This document shows positions 17,366 through 26,150 of a stretch of DNA of 64,000 nucleotides, one piece after another. The notes beneath the pieces are model-generated. The model worked only from the letters and a program-made list of their open reading frames with translations, ran no database searches and was not told the DNA's origin. The DNA lies in contig NZ_FSRL01000001.1 in the NCBI RefSeq assembly GCF_900142295.1, positions 558,001 through 622,000 on the forward strand, in the 5' to 3' direction. Origin of the DNA: Vannielia litorea. Lineage in GTDB: Bacteria; Pseudomonadota; Alphaproteobacteria; Rhodobacterales; Rhodobacteraceae. The translations under genes were made by a program, and so were the position numbers. Each line of letters starts with the position of its first letter. Within the stretch, counting starts at the first letter, position 1.

Positions 17366-18754
17366 TCAGCCGGTGTCTATTTCGTAGGGCAGCAGCCCGC
17401 GGGCATTGGGGTTGACCGTGAGGCGGCGCTCCAGCGGCGGGACCGAGCGCTGGTGGCAGCCCTGGCGCTCGCATATGCGGCAGGAGATGCCGATGGGCTC
17501 GAAGGCGGCGGGCTGGGTGATATCCAGCCCGTCGGCATAGACGAGCGCGGGCGCGTGGGCCACCTCGCAGCCGAGCGCGATGGCGTAGCGGCGCACCGGC
17601 GCGTGGAAGCTGCCGCCGGGCTTGGAGACGTCGCAGGCGAGGGAGATGTAGCGCAGCCCGTCCGGGGTTTCGGCAAGCTGCCGCAGGAAGCGGCCGGGCG
17701 TTTCGAAGGCGCGATGCACGTTCCAGAGCGGGCAGGCGCCGCCAAAGCGGGCGAATTGCAGCCGGGTGGCGGAGTGCCGCTTGGTGATGGTGCCGGCCTG
17801 ATCGACGCGGACGAAGAAGAAGGGGATGCCCTTTGCGCCGGGGCGCTGGAGGGTCGAGAGCCTGTGCGCCACCTGCTCGATGGAGGCGCCGAAACGGTCG
17901 GAGAGGCGCTCGAGGTCGTGGCGGGTGTCGCGGGCGGCCTCGAGAAAGGCGCGGTAGGGCAGCAGGGCGGCCCCGGCGAAGTAGTTGGCCAGCCCGATCT
18001 TGGCGATGGCGCGGGCCTCCTCGGTCTGGAAGCGGGCGAGGTCGAGCGTGGCCTCCAGCAGGTCGTTCTGGGTGAGCAGGGCGAGCTGGTGGTAGATCTG
18101 GAAGCGCCGGGTGGCGGCGGTGGCGCGGGCGGGGAGGGAGAGACGGCGGGCCTCCGGGTCGAACCGGCGGAGGGCGGTTTCATCGGTGAGCGCGAGGGTG
18201 ACGCCGGCCTTGGCGAGGTGCTTCTGGGCCGAGTCCGGGTCGGAGGCATCGCCGGCGAAACGCTCGGCGGCGCGGTCGATGGCGTCGAGGTAGTTGTCGC
18301 AATAGTGGAAGAAGTCGCGGACCTCCTCCCAGGGCGAGATCGGGGCCGGGCCGCCGGTGCCCATGGCCTCATCCAGCAGCGCCAGGCGCTCCTGCCCCTG
18401 GCGGTGGGCGCGGTGCAGCTCGAGGAAGGCGCGGGCCAGCGCGGGGGCGTTCGACGCGGTGAGGCGCAGGTCGGCCAAGGGGGGCGTGTCGGTGAAGACC
18501 GGGTCGGCGAAGGCCTCGCGCATGTCTGTCACCAGCCGCTCGGTGTCGCCGGAGCTGAGCTCGGTCACGTCCTGGCCGAACTCCTGCGCCAGCGCCAGCA
18601 CCACCCGCGCCGAGACCGGGCGGTTGTTGTTTTCCATCTGGTTGAGATAGGGCAGGGACACCCCCAGCTTGGCGGCAAAGGCCTTCTGGGTGAGGTTCAG
18701 CCGCGTGCGGATTTCCCGCAGCTTGGCGCCGGCATAGAGCTTTTGCGTGGGCAT
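17366..18754 (-). CDS. pccR: short-chain acyl-CoA regulator PccR/ScfR type (XRE HTH + DUF2083)
   Basis: The 462-residue regulator has an N-terminal XRE helix-turn-helix (about 8-62, LTQKAFAAKLGVSLPYLNQMENNNRPVS). A long ImmA/IrrE-like middle and a C-terminal DUF2083-type domain follow, the latter with a cysteine cluster (CRICERQGC). This is the architecture of the ScfR family. In Rhodobacter sphaeroides, PccR activates propionyl-CoA carboxylase and binds TTTGCAAA-type sites. Such sites occur here upstream of this gene and of pccB, so regulation of pccB and autoregulation are well supported. The MFS gene at 18804 lies just upstream on the same strand. Confidence 0.88.
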   Translation of the reverse strand: MPTQKLYAGAKLREIRTRLNLTQKAFAAKLGVSLPYLNQMENNNRPVSARVVLALAQEFGQDVTELSSGDTERLVTDMREAFADPVFTDTPPLADLRLTASNAPALARAFLELHRAHRQGQERLALLDEAMGTGGPAPISPWEEVRDFFHYCDNYLDAIDRAAERFAGDASDPDSAQKHLAKAGVTLALTDETALRRFDPEARRLSLPARATAATRRFQIYHQLALLTQNDLLEATLDLARFQTEEARAIAKIGLANYFAGAALLPYRAFLEAARDTRHDLERLSDRFGASIEQVAHRLSTLQRPGAKGIPFFFVRVDQAGTITKRHSATRLQFARFGGACPLWNVHRAFETPGRFLRQLAETPDGLRYISLACDVSKPGGSFHAPVRRYAIALGCEVAHAPALVYADGLDITQPAAFEPIGISCRICERQGCHQRSVPPLERRLTVNPNARGLLPYEIDTG

Positions 18755-18765
18755 GGTGCCCGCAT

Positions 18766-18802
18766 TTTGCAGATAAGCACGGCGCGCGCCAGCCTTTGCA
18801 AA
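18766..18802. promoter_or_regulatory. PccR-type sites upstream of pccR
   Basis: A perfect TTTGCAAA (18795-18802) and a near match TTTGCAGA (18766-18773) lie 12-48 bases upstream of the pccR start, in the gap after the MFS gene. They match the motif at the pccB promoter and suggest autoregulation. Confidence 0.6.
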
Positions 18803-18803
18803 C

Positions 18804-20036
18804 TCAGGGAAGCGCGCCGGGCGTGCCGGCCAGCTGGCGCTCGCGCAGGAGCACCACGATTATGGCGACCAGGCTGCAGAGGGCGGTGCTGACCATGAGG
18901 GTCAGCAGGGGCAGCGGCGTGGAGCCTTCGCCCAGCAGCGCGGCGGCCAGCGCGGAGAGCGCGGCGCCGCCGGCGATCTGGATCGCGCCGCCGAGGCCCG
19001 AGGCGGAGCCCGCGAGATCGGGCCGCACCGAGACGAGACCTGCCGCGCCGTTGGGCATGACCAGCCCGTTGCCCAGCCCCACGAAGGTGAAGAAGGCAAA
19101 GAAGAGGAAGGGATCGCGCAGCCCGGCGAGGTAGGCGGCGAGGTGCAGCGAGAGGCCGATGACGGTGAGCAGGCAGCCCCAGAGGATCATCCGGTTGATG
19201 CCGAAGCGGCTGGCAAAACGGCCGGTGAAGGCGTTGCCGAGCAAGTAGCCGATGGCCGGGAAGCCGAAGTAGAAGCCCATGGTCGCGGGCTCGAGGCCGA
19301 AGTAGTTGGTGGCCAGGAAGGGCGCGCCGCCGAGGTAGGCGAAGAAGGAGCCGGAGGCGAAGGCGGAGGCCAGCGCGTAGCCCCAGAAGCGGTAGGACGA
19401 CAGCAGCGTGGGGTAGCCGCCGAACTGCTCGGAGAAGCGGGCCTTGCGGGTGTGCAGGGTTTCGCCGAGGTCGGTGAGCACCAGCGCCAGCAGCACCACG
19501 CCGAAGCCGAACATCAGCCAGAAGTTGGCCTGCCAGCCGAACCATTCGTCGAGCTTGCCGCCGAGGGCGGGCGCGATCATCGGCACCAGACTCATGCCCA
19601 TGGTGACATAGCCGATCATCGAGGCGGCCTGGTTCATCGGCACCACGTCGCGGACGATGGCGCGCGACAGCACCATGCCGGTGGCCACCACGGCCTGGCA
19701 CATGCGGAAGAACAGGAAGCTCTCGACGGTGGGCGCGTAGATGCAGCCCAGCGTGGCGAAGAGGAAGATGGTGATCGAGGCGATCAGCACGACGCGCCGC
19801 CCGAACCAGTCGGACAGCGGGCCGACGATGATTTGCAGCACCGCGTTGACCGCGAGAAACAGCGAGACGGCGAGGCCGATCACCCGGTACTCGGTGTTGA
19901 AATGCGCGGCCATCGCGGGCAGGGACGGCAGGAAGACATTCATCGTCAGCGCGGTCATCGAGGCGACGAGCACGAGGGTCAGAACATGGGGTGGGGTGCT
20001 GCGGTCGGCGAAGCGGACCCGGCTTCCGTAACTCAT
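18804..20036 (-). CDS. Bcr/CflA-type MFS transporter
   Basis: A 410-residue, 12-helix MFS protein of the Bcr/CflA (DHA1) group. The family loop GPLSDWFGRRVVL is at about 72-84. The fifth-helix region has SLVPMIAPALGG (antiporter motif C-like), and helix one reads MTALTMNVFLPSLPAM. Family members are proton-driven drug or metabolite exporters. Its place between pccR and pccB hints at a role with short-chain acids, but that is inference only. The ATG at 20036 directly precedes the conserved N-terminus. It is divergent from pccB, so the 20037-20227 gap holds promoters for both. Confidence 0.9.
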   Translation of the reverse strand: MSYGSRVRFADRSTPPHVLTLVLVASMTALTMNVFLPSLPAMAAHFNTEYRVIGLAVSLFLAVNAVLQIIVGPLSDWFGRRVVLIASITIFLFATLGCIYAPTVESFLFFRMCQAVVATGMVLSRAIVRDVVPMNQAASMIGYVTMGMSLVPMIAPALGGKLDEWFGWQANFWLMFGFGVVLLALVLTDLGETLHTRKARFSEQFGGYPTLLSSYRFWGYALASAFASGSFFAYLGGAPFLATNYFGLEPATMGFYFGFPAIGYLLGNAFTGRFASRFGINRMILWGCLLTVIGLSLHLAAYLAGLRDPFLFFAFFTFVGLGNGLVMPNGAAGLVSVRPDLAGSASGLGGAIQIAGGAALSALAAALLGEGSTPLPLLTLMVSTALCSLVAIIVVLLRERQLAGTPGALP

Positions 20037-20116
20037 TGCGCGGAATTAGGCGGGGTGCAGGGCTTTGTCTACTGCCAGCGCGGAAAAAGTGTGCGCGACT
20101 CACATGAATATTCATT

Positions 20117-20156
20117 TTTGCAGTTTGCTTTGCCCTTCTTGCCAAGAGTTTGCAAA
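20117..20156 (+). promoter_or_regulatory. PccR-type binding region upstream of pccB
   Basis: TTTGCAGT, four bases, then TTTGCCCT (20117-20136) is an imperfect tandem of TTTGCAAA. Further on come CTTGCCAA (20138-20145) and a perfect TTTGCAAA (20149-20156). The region lies 72-111 bases before the pccB ATG. This matches, from memory, the repeated TTTGCAAA site reported for PccR in R. sphaeroides. Confidence 0.65.
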
Positions 20157-20227
20157 TTTTCCGAATTTCCCTTTGGTCCGCAGCCGTGAGACCCTATAGC
20201 TTCGGCAAAATCATCGGGGAGATGGCC

Positions 20228-21760
20228 ATGAAGGACATTCTGGAGCAACTCGAGGCGCGTCGCGCGGAGGCCCGGGAGGGTGGCGGCCAACGGCGGATCG
20301 ACGCGCAGCACGCCAAGGGCAAGCTGACGGCGCGCGAGCGGATCGAGCTGCTGCTGGACGAGGGCTCCTTCGAGGAGTTCGACATGTTCGTGGCGCATCG
20401 CTGCACCGACTTCGGGATGCAGGAGCAGCGCCCGGCGGGCGACGGGGTGGTGACCGGCTGGGGCACGATCAACGGCCGGATGGTCTATGTGTTCTCCCAG
20501 GACTTCACCGTGTTCGGCGGCTCGCTCAGCGAGACCCACGCCCAGAAGATCTGCAAGATCATGGACATGGCGATGCAGAACGGCGCCCCGGTGATCGGGC
20601 TCAACGACTCGGGCGGCGCCCGGATCCAGGAGGGCGTGGCCTCGCTCGCGGGCTATGCGGAGGTGTTCCAGCGCAACATCATGGCCTCCGGCGTGGTGCC
20701 GCAGATCAGCGTCATCATGGGCCCCTGCGCGGGTGGCGCGGTGTACAGCCCGGCGATGACCGACTTCATCTTCATGGTGAAGGAATCGAGCTACATGTTC
20801 GTCACCGGCCCGGACGTGGTGAAGACGGTGACCAACGAGCATGTGACCGCCGAGGAGCTGGGCGGGGCCTCGACCCACACGAGAAAGTCGAGCGTCGCCG
20901 ACGGCGCCTTCGAGAACGACGTGGAGGCGATGACGGAGGTGCGCCGTCTGGTGGACTTTCTGCCGCTGAACAACCGCGAGAAGCCCCCGGTGCGGCCGTT
21001 CTTCGACGATGTGGCGCGGGTGGAGAAAAGCCTCGACACGCTGGTGCCGGAGAACGCCAACACGCCCTACGACATGAAGGAGCTGATCTGGAAGGTCGCG
21101 GACGAGGGCGACTTCTACGAGATCCAGGAAGACTACGCCAAGAACATCATCACCGGCTTCATCCGGCTGGAGGGGCAGAGCGTGGGCGTGGTGGCGAATC
21201 AGCCGATGGTGCTGGCGGGCTGCCTCGACATCGATTCGAGCCGGAAGGCCGCGCGCTTCGTCCGGTTCTGCGACGCCTTCGAGATCCCGATCCTGACCTT
21301 CGTGGATGTGCCCGGCTTTCTGCCCGGCACCAGCCAGGAGTATGGCGGGGTGATCAAGCATGGCGCCAAGCTGCTGTTCGCCTACGGCGAGGCGACCGTG
21401 CCCAAGGTGACGGTGATCACCCGCAAGGCCTATGGCGGGGCCTATGACGTGATGGCCTCCAAGCACCTGCGCGGCGATTTCAACTACGCCTGGCCCACCG
21501 CCGAGATCGCGGTGATGGGCGCCAAGGGGGCAACGGAGATTCTCTATCGCAGCGAGCTCGGAGACCCCGAGAAGATCGCCGCGCGGACGAAGGATTACGA
21601 AAACCGCTTCGCCAATCCTTTCGTGGCCGCCGAGAAGGGCTTCATCGACGAGGTGATCCAGCCGCGCTCGACCCGCAAGCGGGTGGCGCGCGCCTTTGCC
21701 TCGCTGCGCAACAAGAAGCTCTCCAACCCGTGGAAGAAACACGACAACATTCCGCTCTGA
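20228..21760 (+). CDS. pccB: propionyl-CoA carboxylase beta (carboxyltransferase) subunit
   Basis: The 510-residue biotin-dependent carboxyltransferase transfers carboxyl from carboxybiotin to propionyl-CoA, giving methylmalonyl-CoA. It has the usual N-terminal acyl-CoA region ([20 protein letters not shown]), an oxyanion loop [11 protein letters not shown], and [17 protein letters not shown]. The C-terminal half carries [12 protein letters not shown] and [13 protein letters not shown]. Length and motifs match PccB. I chose ATG 20228 because GGGGAG lies 7 bases before it. It would pair with PccA encoded 2.4 kb downstream and is probably activated by PccR through the sites at 20117-20156. Confidence 0.97.
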   Translation: MKDILEQLEARRAEAREGGGQRRIDAQHAKGKLTARERIELLLDEGSFEEFDMFVAHRCTDFGMQEQRPAGDGVVTGWGTINGRMVYVFSQDFTVFGGSLSETHAQKICKIMDMAMQNGAPVIGLNDSGGARIQEGVASLAGYAEVFQRNIMASGVVPQISVIMGPCAGGAVYSPAMTDFIFMVKESSYMFVTGPDVVKTVTNEHVTAEELGGASTHTRKSSVADGAFENDVEAMTEVRRLVDFLPLNNREKPPVRPFFDDVARVEKSLDTLVPENANTPYDMKELIWKVADEGDFYEIQEDYAKNIITGFIRLEGQSVGVVANQPMVLAGCLDIDSSRKAARFVRFCDAFEIPILTFVDVPGFLPGTSQEYGGVIKHGAKLLFAYGEATVPKVTVITRKAYGGAYDVMASKHLRGDFNYAWPTAEIAVMGAKGATEILYRSELGDPEKIAARTKDYENRFANPFVAAEKGFIDEVIQPRSTRKRVARAFASLRNKKLSNPWKKHDNIPL

Positions 21761-21807
21761 GCGGAAAACCGCTTGAGCCCTGTCGCAGGGTAAGGGGGAT
21801 AGCCAGA

Positions 21808-22350
21808 ATGATTTTTTCGTGCCAATACAGGCTGATCGACCGTCGCTGCCCGACGGACGCATCAGCGAGATCTGGCCGTTTCGGTCGCCTGTTCAAGGCG
21901 CACGGCCTCTTGCCGGACGTTCGCGTTCGGCTGTTTCGCACCGGGGAGGGGAGGCCCCGGTGCGGAACCGTTATCGCCCTGATCCTTTCAATTGCGACAC
22001 CGGCCTGCGCCGCCGACCTGCCGGAAGGCTGGGCGGTGTTTCATGATGCCATCGTGGAGCGCCATATCGGCGAGACCGAGGGCGACGAGGAGCGCTGGCT
22101 GATCATGCGCTACCTGGCGCCGGCGATCGCCCGCGACGGTGGCACCCTGGTCTATGACGACGTGTCCGAGGCGATGGACGTGCTCTGCAACGGCCCGGCG
22201 CTCGAGACCGCGCGGTCGCATGAATCACCCATCGACCAAATCGTCATCGCGTTGATGGACCGGGTGGTGGAACGGGGCCAACCCGACCCGGAGGCCACGC
22301 AGTTTATTGCCTCCTACCAGGTCACCGAGACGGGGTGCGAGTGGCAATGA
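21808..22350 (+). CDS. hypothetical protein with a signal-peptide-like segment
   Basis: A 180-residue product from ATG 21808. A hydrophobic stretch TVIALILSIATPACA followed by ADLPEGW looks like a signal peptide with cleavage after ACA. That implies the true start is later, perhaps the in-frame TTG at 21910. The mature part (FHDAIVERHIGETEGDEERWLIMRYLAPAI, then conserved-looking MDVLCNGPALE) is about 110 residues, with two cysteines that could form a disulfide. I do not recognise the family. It follows pccB by 47 bases and may be cotranscribed. An exported protein is the best guess. Confidence 0.6.
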   Translation: MIFSCQYRLIDRRCPTDASARSGRFGRLFKAHGLLPDVRVRLFRTGEGRPRCGTVIALILSIATPACAADLPEGWAVFHDAIVERHIGETEGDEERWLIMRYLAPAIARDGGTLVYDDVSEAMDVLCNGPALETARSHESPIDQIVIALMDRVVERGQPDPEATQFIASYQVTETGCEWQ

Positions 22351-22570
22351 GCGGCGCTAACCTCAATAAAACAAGGCGTTTCTGCGGGAGCGAAGGCGGG
22401 TTTGATGCAATCCCGCCACAGCGGATTCATGTGCACGGAGGGGCCTGTTTTTCCTTGGGTAATTGCATTAACCTCACGCTTGGCCAGACCTATTTGGCTG
22501 TGAACTCGAATGAGGGACCTGGGGAGTGTCACTGCTTTCTGCGCACCTCACAGATTATTAGGAGACAGAG
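22351..22570 (+). other. 220-base gap upstream of the small lipoprotein gene
   Basis: This AT-richer stretch contains an imperfect hairpin near 22395-22417 (GGCGGG/CCCGCC), which could end the preceding transcript. A region with TTGGCC and AT-rich blocks probably holds the promoter of the lipoprotein gene. No convincing -35/-10 pair could be fixed, and I see no gene in it. Confidence 0.35.
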
Positions 22571-22696
22571 ATGTCGAAGAGCATCAAAACCCTTCTCGCC
22601 ATCAGCCTCGTTGCCTTCGTGGCTGCCTGCGCTCAGCAGGACGAAGTTGTTGTGGAAGAAGTCGTGGTCGAAGAGCCGACCTACTCGAAGTACTGA
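22571..22696 (+). CDS. small lipoprotein (41 aa)
   Basis: A 41-residue peptide from ATG 22571, preceded by TTAGGAGACAGAG. It has a classic lipoprotein signal (KTLLAISLVAFVAAC, lipobox VAAC). The tail after the cysteine is short and acidic (QQDEVVVEEVVVEE), ending PTYSKY. Mature length would be only about 22 residues, anchored in the outer or inner membrane. Such entericidin-like mini lipoproteins are known, but I do not recognise this one. A hairpin follows directly after the gene. Confidence 0.8.
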   Translation: MSKSIKTLLAISLVAFVAACAQQDEVVVEEVVVEEPTYSKY

Positions 22697-22707
22697 TTCT
22701 ACACCGG

Positions 22708-22727
22708 GGCAGGCCTTCGGGCCTGCC
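22708..22727 (+). terminator. 8-bp hairpin with TTCG loop after the small lipoprotein gene
   Basis: GGCAGGCC-TTCG-GGCCTGCC is a perfect 8-bp stem with a stable UUCG tetraloop, 11 bases after the lipoprotein stop. No T-run follows. It may terminate, or protect the 3' end of, the short mRNA. Confidence 0.55.
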
Positions 22728-22762
22728 TCGACCCTCCGCCCGCTCATCGGGGAGCGTGGCGC

Positions 22763-23170
22763 ATGATCAAGCATCGCGGATTTCCAGGCCGCCTTCCCGG
22801 AACAGATTACCAATTCACCATCCGACGTGCCGCCAAGGGGGGAGCCACCCCGATCAAGGCGCGTGCGCGCTACGCCGATCGCAAGGCCGTGGACCGCCGG
22901 GCCGATTCGGCCTTCATGGCGGCGCTCTGGGCGCAATTCGGTGACGAACCCTTCGAACGCGGCAACCTCGATGCAGGGCGGCTGAGCTGGCTGTTCGGGC
23001 GCGAGGTGGTGGCGGCGGAAGACCCGTTCGACCCAGCCAGCTACGACGCGCTGCTGCGGATCGACGAGGCCCGGGCGCGCGCGAGCTTTCCCGAGGTGTT
23101 CGACGGTGGCGGCGAGAGCTTTGACGACGACGACGATTGGGATGACGACGACGAGGAGGATTGGGCGTGA
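22763..23170 (+). CDS. hypothetical protein with an Asp/Glu-rich tail
   Basis: A 135-residue soluble protein from ATG 22763. The N-terminal third is basic (RGFPGRLPGTDYQFTIRR) and the centre helical. The last 20 residues are almost all acidic, broken by tryptophans (DDDDDWDDDDEEDW). The opposed charge ends suggest intramolecular or partner contacts such as nucleic-acid mimicry, but no family is recognised. It sits alone between the two small-lipoprotein areas of the pccB-pccA interval. The ATG follows GGGAGCGTGGCGC. Confidence 0.65.
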   Translation: MIKHRGFPGRLPGTDYQFTIRRAAKGGATPIKARARYADRKAVDRRADSAFMAALWAQFGDEPFERGNLDAGRLSWLFGREVVAAEDPFDPASYDALLRIDEARARASFPEVFDGGGESFDDDDDWDDDDEEDWA

Positions 23171-23501
23171 ACTTGCCGAGCCTCCCCGGATTCCGGCAGG
23201 AACCGGCTCATTCCTGCCGCAACGTGACGCGGCGCTTGCCGACGCCCGCTGTGGTTGCAAATGTCACTGCAGGCCCGACGTTCTCCAGCAAGCTTGCGTC
23301 GGCCTGTATAAGTCAAAACCGTTACCCTTCCCCTTCTATGTGGTCTGACCCCTTTCGGGTCAGGCCACACCCTTTTTCGTCGCGGCGAAACACCGCCTGC
23401 GAGGTCGGGGGGGATATGTCATGTGACGAATTTGGCTTCACGGATTCAACGATCTGCGATAATACTCTGCGCATAAACAATAAAACTCGAGGCAGTTTAC
23501 C
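23171..23501 (+). other. 331-base gene-free interval with a strong hairpin terminator
   Basis: No protein gene is supported here. The first part is GC-rich. A TATAAG (23307-23312) could be a -10 box, though no good -35 fits. The terminator hairpin at 23339-23377 comes about 30 bases after it, so a very short transcript is possible. The last 60 bases contain GATAAT (23458-23463), the likely -10 of the lipoprotein gene at 23502. Confidence 0.4.
23339..23377 (+). terminator. intrinsic terminator, 13-bp stem
   Basis: TGTGGTCTGACCC (23339-23351), loop CTTTC, then GGGTCAGGCCACA (23357-23369) pair over 13 bp with one G-T wobble. The downstream sequence is CCC followed by TTTTT (23373-23377). It ends transcription from the acidic-tail gene or from a short RNA starting within the gap. 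Confidence 0.75.
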
Positions 23502-23702
23502 ATGCAGAAACTCATCTGGGCCGCAGCCCTTCCTTTTGTCTTTGCCCTTTCCGGGTGCCTTGAAAACGACGTGCAGCGCGCGGCTGTCGGCGCCGGCATC
23601 GGTGCCGTCGCGGCCTCTGCCACCGACAACGACCCGCTCGTCGGCGCGGCAGTCGGGGCCGGCGTGGGCGCGCTCTCGGACGACATCGCGGACGCCTTCT
23701 GA
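23502..23702 (+). CDS. glycine-zipper lipoprotein, copy 1
   Basis: A 66-residue lipoprotein with signal WAAALPFVFALSGC (lipobox LSGC). The mature part ENDVQRAAVGAGIGAVAA then VGAAVGAGVGALSDDIADAF has repeated small residues forming two glycine-zipper segments, which usually pack as membrane hairpins. It is a tandem paralogue of the gene at 23835. Both keep the frame NDV-x-RAAVGAGIGAVAA and the ending VGAAVGAGVGALSDD. A GATAAT -10 box lies 39 bases upstream. Confidence 0.8.
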   Translation: MQKLIWAAALPFVFALSGCLENDVQRAAVGAGIGAVAASATDNDPLVGAAVGAGVGALSDDIADAF

Positions 23703-23834
23703 GGCCAGCCGCCACAAGCGAAACGCCGCCGGGCCGTGGAACCGGGCCGGCGGGCCCCTTGTTGATCTCGCGAACCTGAAATCGCCCTGCACGCCCGAGC
23801 GCGTCCGGGCCAACAGTTTGCGAGGACCATCCCC

Positions 23835-24020
23835 ATGCAGAAATTCATCCTGGCCGCCAGCCTGCCCGCCCTGCTGCTTGTCGCGGCCTGCGACAACGAT
23901 GTCGAACGTGCCGCCGTCGGTGCGGGCATCGGCGCCGTCGCCGCTGACGCGACCGGCAATGACCCGGTCGTCGGCGCAGCCGTGGGCGCCGGTGTGGGCG
24001 CGCTTTCCGACGATCTCTGA
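23835..24020 (+). CDS. glycine-zipper lipoprotein, copy 2
   Basis: A 61-residue paralogue of the preceding lipoprotein. The signal is SLPALLLVAAC (lipobox VAAC), followed by DNDVERAAVGAGIGAVAADA and VGAAVGAGVGALSDDL. The two copies share most mature residues but differ in the signal peptide and end, as after an older local duplication. It has its own terminator at 24066 and precedes pccA by 129 bases. Related small glycine-zipper lipoproteins are thought to act at the envelope, but no function is known to me. Confidence 0.8.
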   Translation: MQKFILAASLPALLLVAACDNDVERAAVGAGIGAVAADATGNDPVVGAAVGAGVGALSDDL

Positions 24021-24065
24021 CGCCCGCGCGCCGCAGCGCGCCGTCGGCATCACCGAAAACCATCG

Positions 24066-24103
24066 AGGCGTTCTCCGGGCGAAAGACCCGGGGAGCGCCT
24101 TTT
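24066..24103 (+). terminator. intrinsic terminator before pccA
   Basis: AGGCGTTCTCCGGG (24066-24079), loop CGAAAGA, then CCCGGGGAGCGCCT (24087-24100) pair over 14 bp with two wobbles and are followed by TTT. It separates the lipoprotein transcript from pccA. Confidence 0.8.
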
Positions 24104-24149
24104 GCGTGTCGCGGCCCAGCGTGGCCCAAGCTGAAGAGGGACAAGACAG

Positions 24150-26150
24150 ATGTTCGACAAGATCCTGATCGCCAACCGGGGCGAGATCGCCTGCCGGGTC
24201 ATCAAGACGGCGCGCAAGATGGGGATCAGCACGGTGGCCGTCTATTCGGACGCCGACCGCAATGCCTTGCACGTGGAGATGGCCGACGAGGCGGTGCACA
24301 TCGGCCCGCCCCCGGCGAACCAGAGCTACATCGTGATCGACCGGATCATGGAGGCCATTCGCCAGACCGGCGCACAGGCGGTGCATCCGGGCTACGGCTT
24401 TCTTTCGGAGAACCCGAAGTTCGCCCAGGCGCTGGCCGCCGAGAACGTGGCCTTCATCGGCCCGCCGGTGGGGGCGATCGAGGCGATGGGCGACAAGATC
24501 ACCTCGAAGAAGATCGCGCAGGAGGCCGGCGTCAGCACGGTGCCGGGCTACATGGGGCTGATCGAGGATGCCGAGGAGGCGGTGCGGATCAGCACCGAGA
24601 TCGGCTATCCGGTGATGATCAAGGCCTCTGCGGGCGGCGGCGGCAAGGGGATGCGGATCGCCTGGAACGACGAGGAGGCGCGCGAGGGCTTTCAGAGCTC
24701 GAAAAACGAGGCGGCGGCCAGCTTTGGCGATGACCGGATCTTCATCGAGAAGTTCGTGACCCAGCCGCGGCACATCGAGATCCAGGTGCTTTGCGATGCC
24801 CATGGCAACGGGATCTATCTGGGAGAGCGCGAGTGCTCGATCCAGCGGCGGAACCAGAAGGTGATCGAGGAGGCGCCCTCGCCGTTTCTCGACGAGGAGA
24901 CCCGCCGCGCGATGGGCGAGCAGGCCGTGGCGCTGGCGCAGGCGGTTGGCTACACCAGCGCGGGCACGGTGGAGTTTATCGTCGACGGGGAGAAGAACTT
25001 CTACTTCCTGGAGATGAACACGCGGTTGCAGGTGGAGCATCCGGTGACGGAGTTGATCACCGGGGTGGACCTGGTGGAGCAGATGATCCGGGTGGCCAAT
25101 GGCGAGCCGCTGACCATGACCCAGGCCGACGTGAAGCTGAACGGCTGGGCGATGGAGAGCCGGATCTACGCCGAGGATCCCTATCGCAACTTCCTGCCCT
25201 CGATCGGGCGGCTGGTGGCCTACTGCCCCCCCGCGGAGGTGGCCGAGGCGGCCCGCGCGGTGCGCAACGATACCGGCGTCTACGAGGGCGGCGAGATCTC
25301 GATGTATTACGACCCGATGATCGCCAAGCTCTGCACCTGGGCACCGACCCGGGGGCAGGCGATCGAGGAGATGCGGGTGGCGCTGGACAGTTTCGAGCTG
25401 GAGGGGATCGGGCACAACATCCCGTTTCTCGCGGCGGTGATGGACCATCCCAAGTTCGTCGCGGGCGACATGACCACCGCCTTCATCGCGGAGGAATATC
25501 CTGACGGCTTTGCCGGCGTCGAGCTGAGCGCGGCCGACAGGCGGCGGGTCGCGGCGGCGGCGGCGGCGATGTATCGCGTGGCCGAGATCCGGCGCAGCCG
25601 GGTGAGCGGCCGGATGGACAACCACGAGCGCCACGTCGGCGAGGAGTGGGTGGTGAGGGTGGGCAGCGAGACGCTGGTGACCGAGATCGCCGCCGACCGG
25701 GCGGGCTCCACCGTGGCCTTCTCGGACGGCACCGTGCATCGGGTGGCCTCCGACTGGACGCCGGGCGACAGCCTTGCCCGCCTGCAGGTGGACGGCAAGC
25801 TGATGGTGCTGAAGGTGGGCAAGATCGTCAGCGGCTTCCGCATCCGGTTCCGGGGCGCGGACGTGCCGGTGAAGGTCTGGACGCCGCGGCAGGCCGAGCT
25901 TGCCGCGCTGATGCCCGAGCGGCTGCCGCCCGACACCTCCAGGCTGCTGCTCTGCCCGATGCCGGGCCTGATCGTGAAGGTCAACGTGGCCGAGGGCGAC
26001 GAGGTGCAGGAGGGGCAGGCGCTTTGCACGGTCGAGGCGATGAAGATGGAGAACATCCTGCGCGCCGAGAAGACCGGCAAGGTGGCCAAGATCAACGCGG
26101 GGCCGGGTGACAGCCTCGCGGTGGACGACGTGATCATGGAGTTCGAATGA
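24150..26150 (+). CDS. pccA: propionyl-CoA carboxylase alpha (biotin) subunit
   Basis: The 666-residue protein combines biotin carboxylase (about 1-445) with a C-terminal biotinyl domain. Its ATP-grasp motifs are KASAGGGGKGMR and EFIVDGEKNFYFLEMNTRLQVEHPVTE. The biotin site AMKM has Lys632. It carboxylates biotin with bicarbonate and ATP and hands the carboxyl to PccB. The length matches PccA. ATG 24150 follows AAGAGGGACAAGACAG. It probably forms the first part of an operon, because the next gene overlaps its stop in an ATGA. Confidence 0.97.
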   Translation: MFDKILIANRGEIACRVIKTARKMGISTVAVYSDADRNALHVEMADEAVHIGPPPANQSYIVIDRIMEAIRQTGAQAVHPGYGFLSENPKFAQALAAENVAFIGPPVGAIEAMGDKITSKKIAQEAGVSTVPGYMGLIEDAEEAVRISTEIGYPVMIKASAGGGGKGMRIAWNDEEAREGFQSSKNEAAASFGDDRIFIEKFVTQPRHIEIQVLCDAHGNGIYLGERECSIQRRNQKVIEEAPSPFLDEETRRAMGEQAVALAQAVGYTSAGTVEFIVDGEKNFYFLEMNTRLQVEHPVTELITGVDLVEQMIRVANGEPLTMTQADVKLNGWAMESRIYAEDPYRNFLPSIGRLVAYCPPAEVAEAARAVRNDTGVYEGGEISMYYDPMIAKLCTWAPTRGQAIEEMRVALDSFELEGIGHNIPFLAAVMDHPKFVAGDMTTAFIAEEYPDGFAGVELSAADRRRVAAAAAAMYRVAEIRRSRVSGRMDNHERHVGEEWVVRVGSETLVTEIAADRAGSTVAFSDGTVHRVASDWTPGDSLARLQVDGKLMVLKVGKIVSGFRIRFRGADVPVKVWTPRQAELAALMPERLPPDTSRLLLCPMPGLIVKVNVAEGDEVQEGQALCTVEAMKMENILRAEKTGKVAKINAGPGDSLAVDDVIMEFE

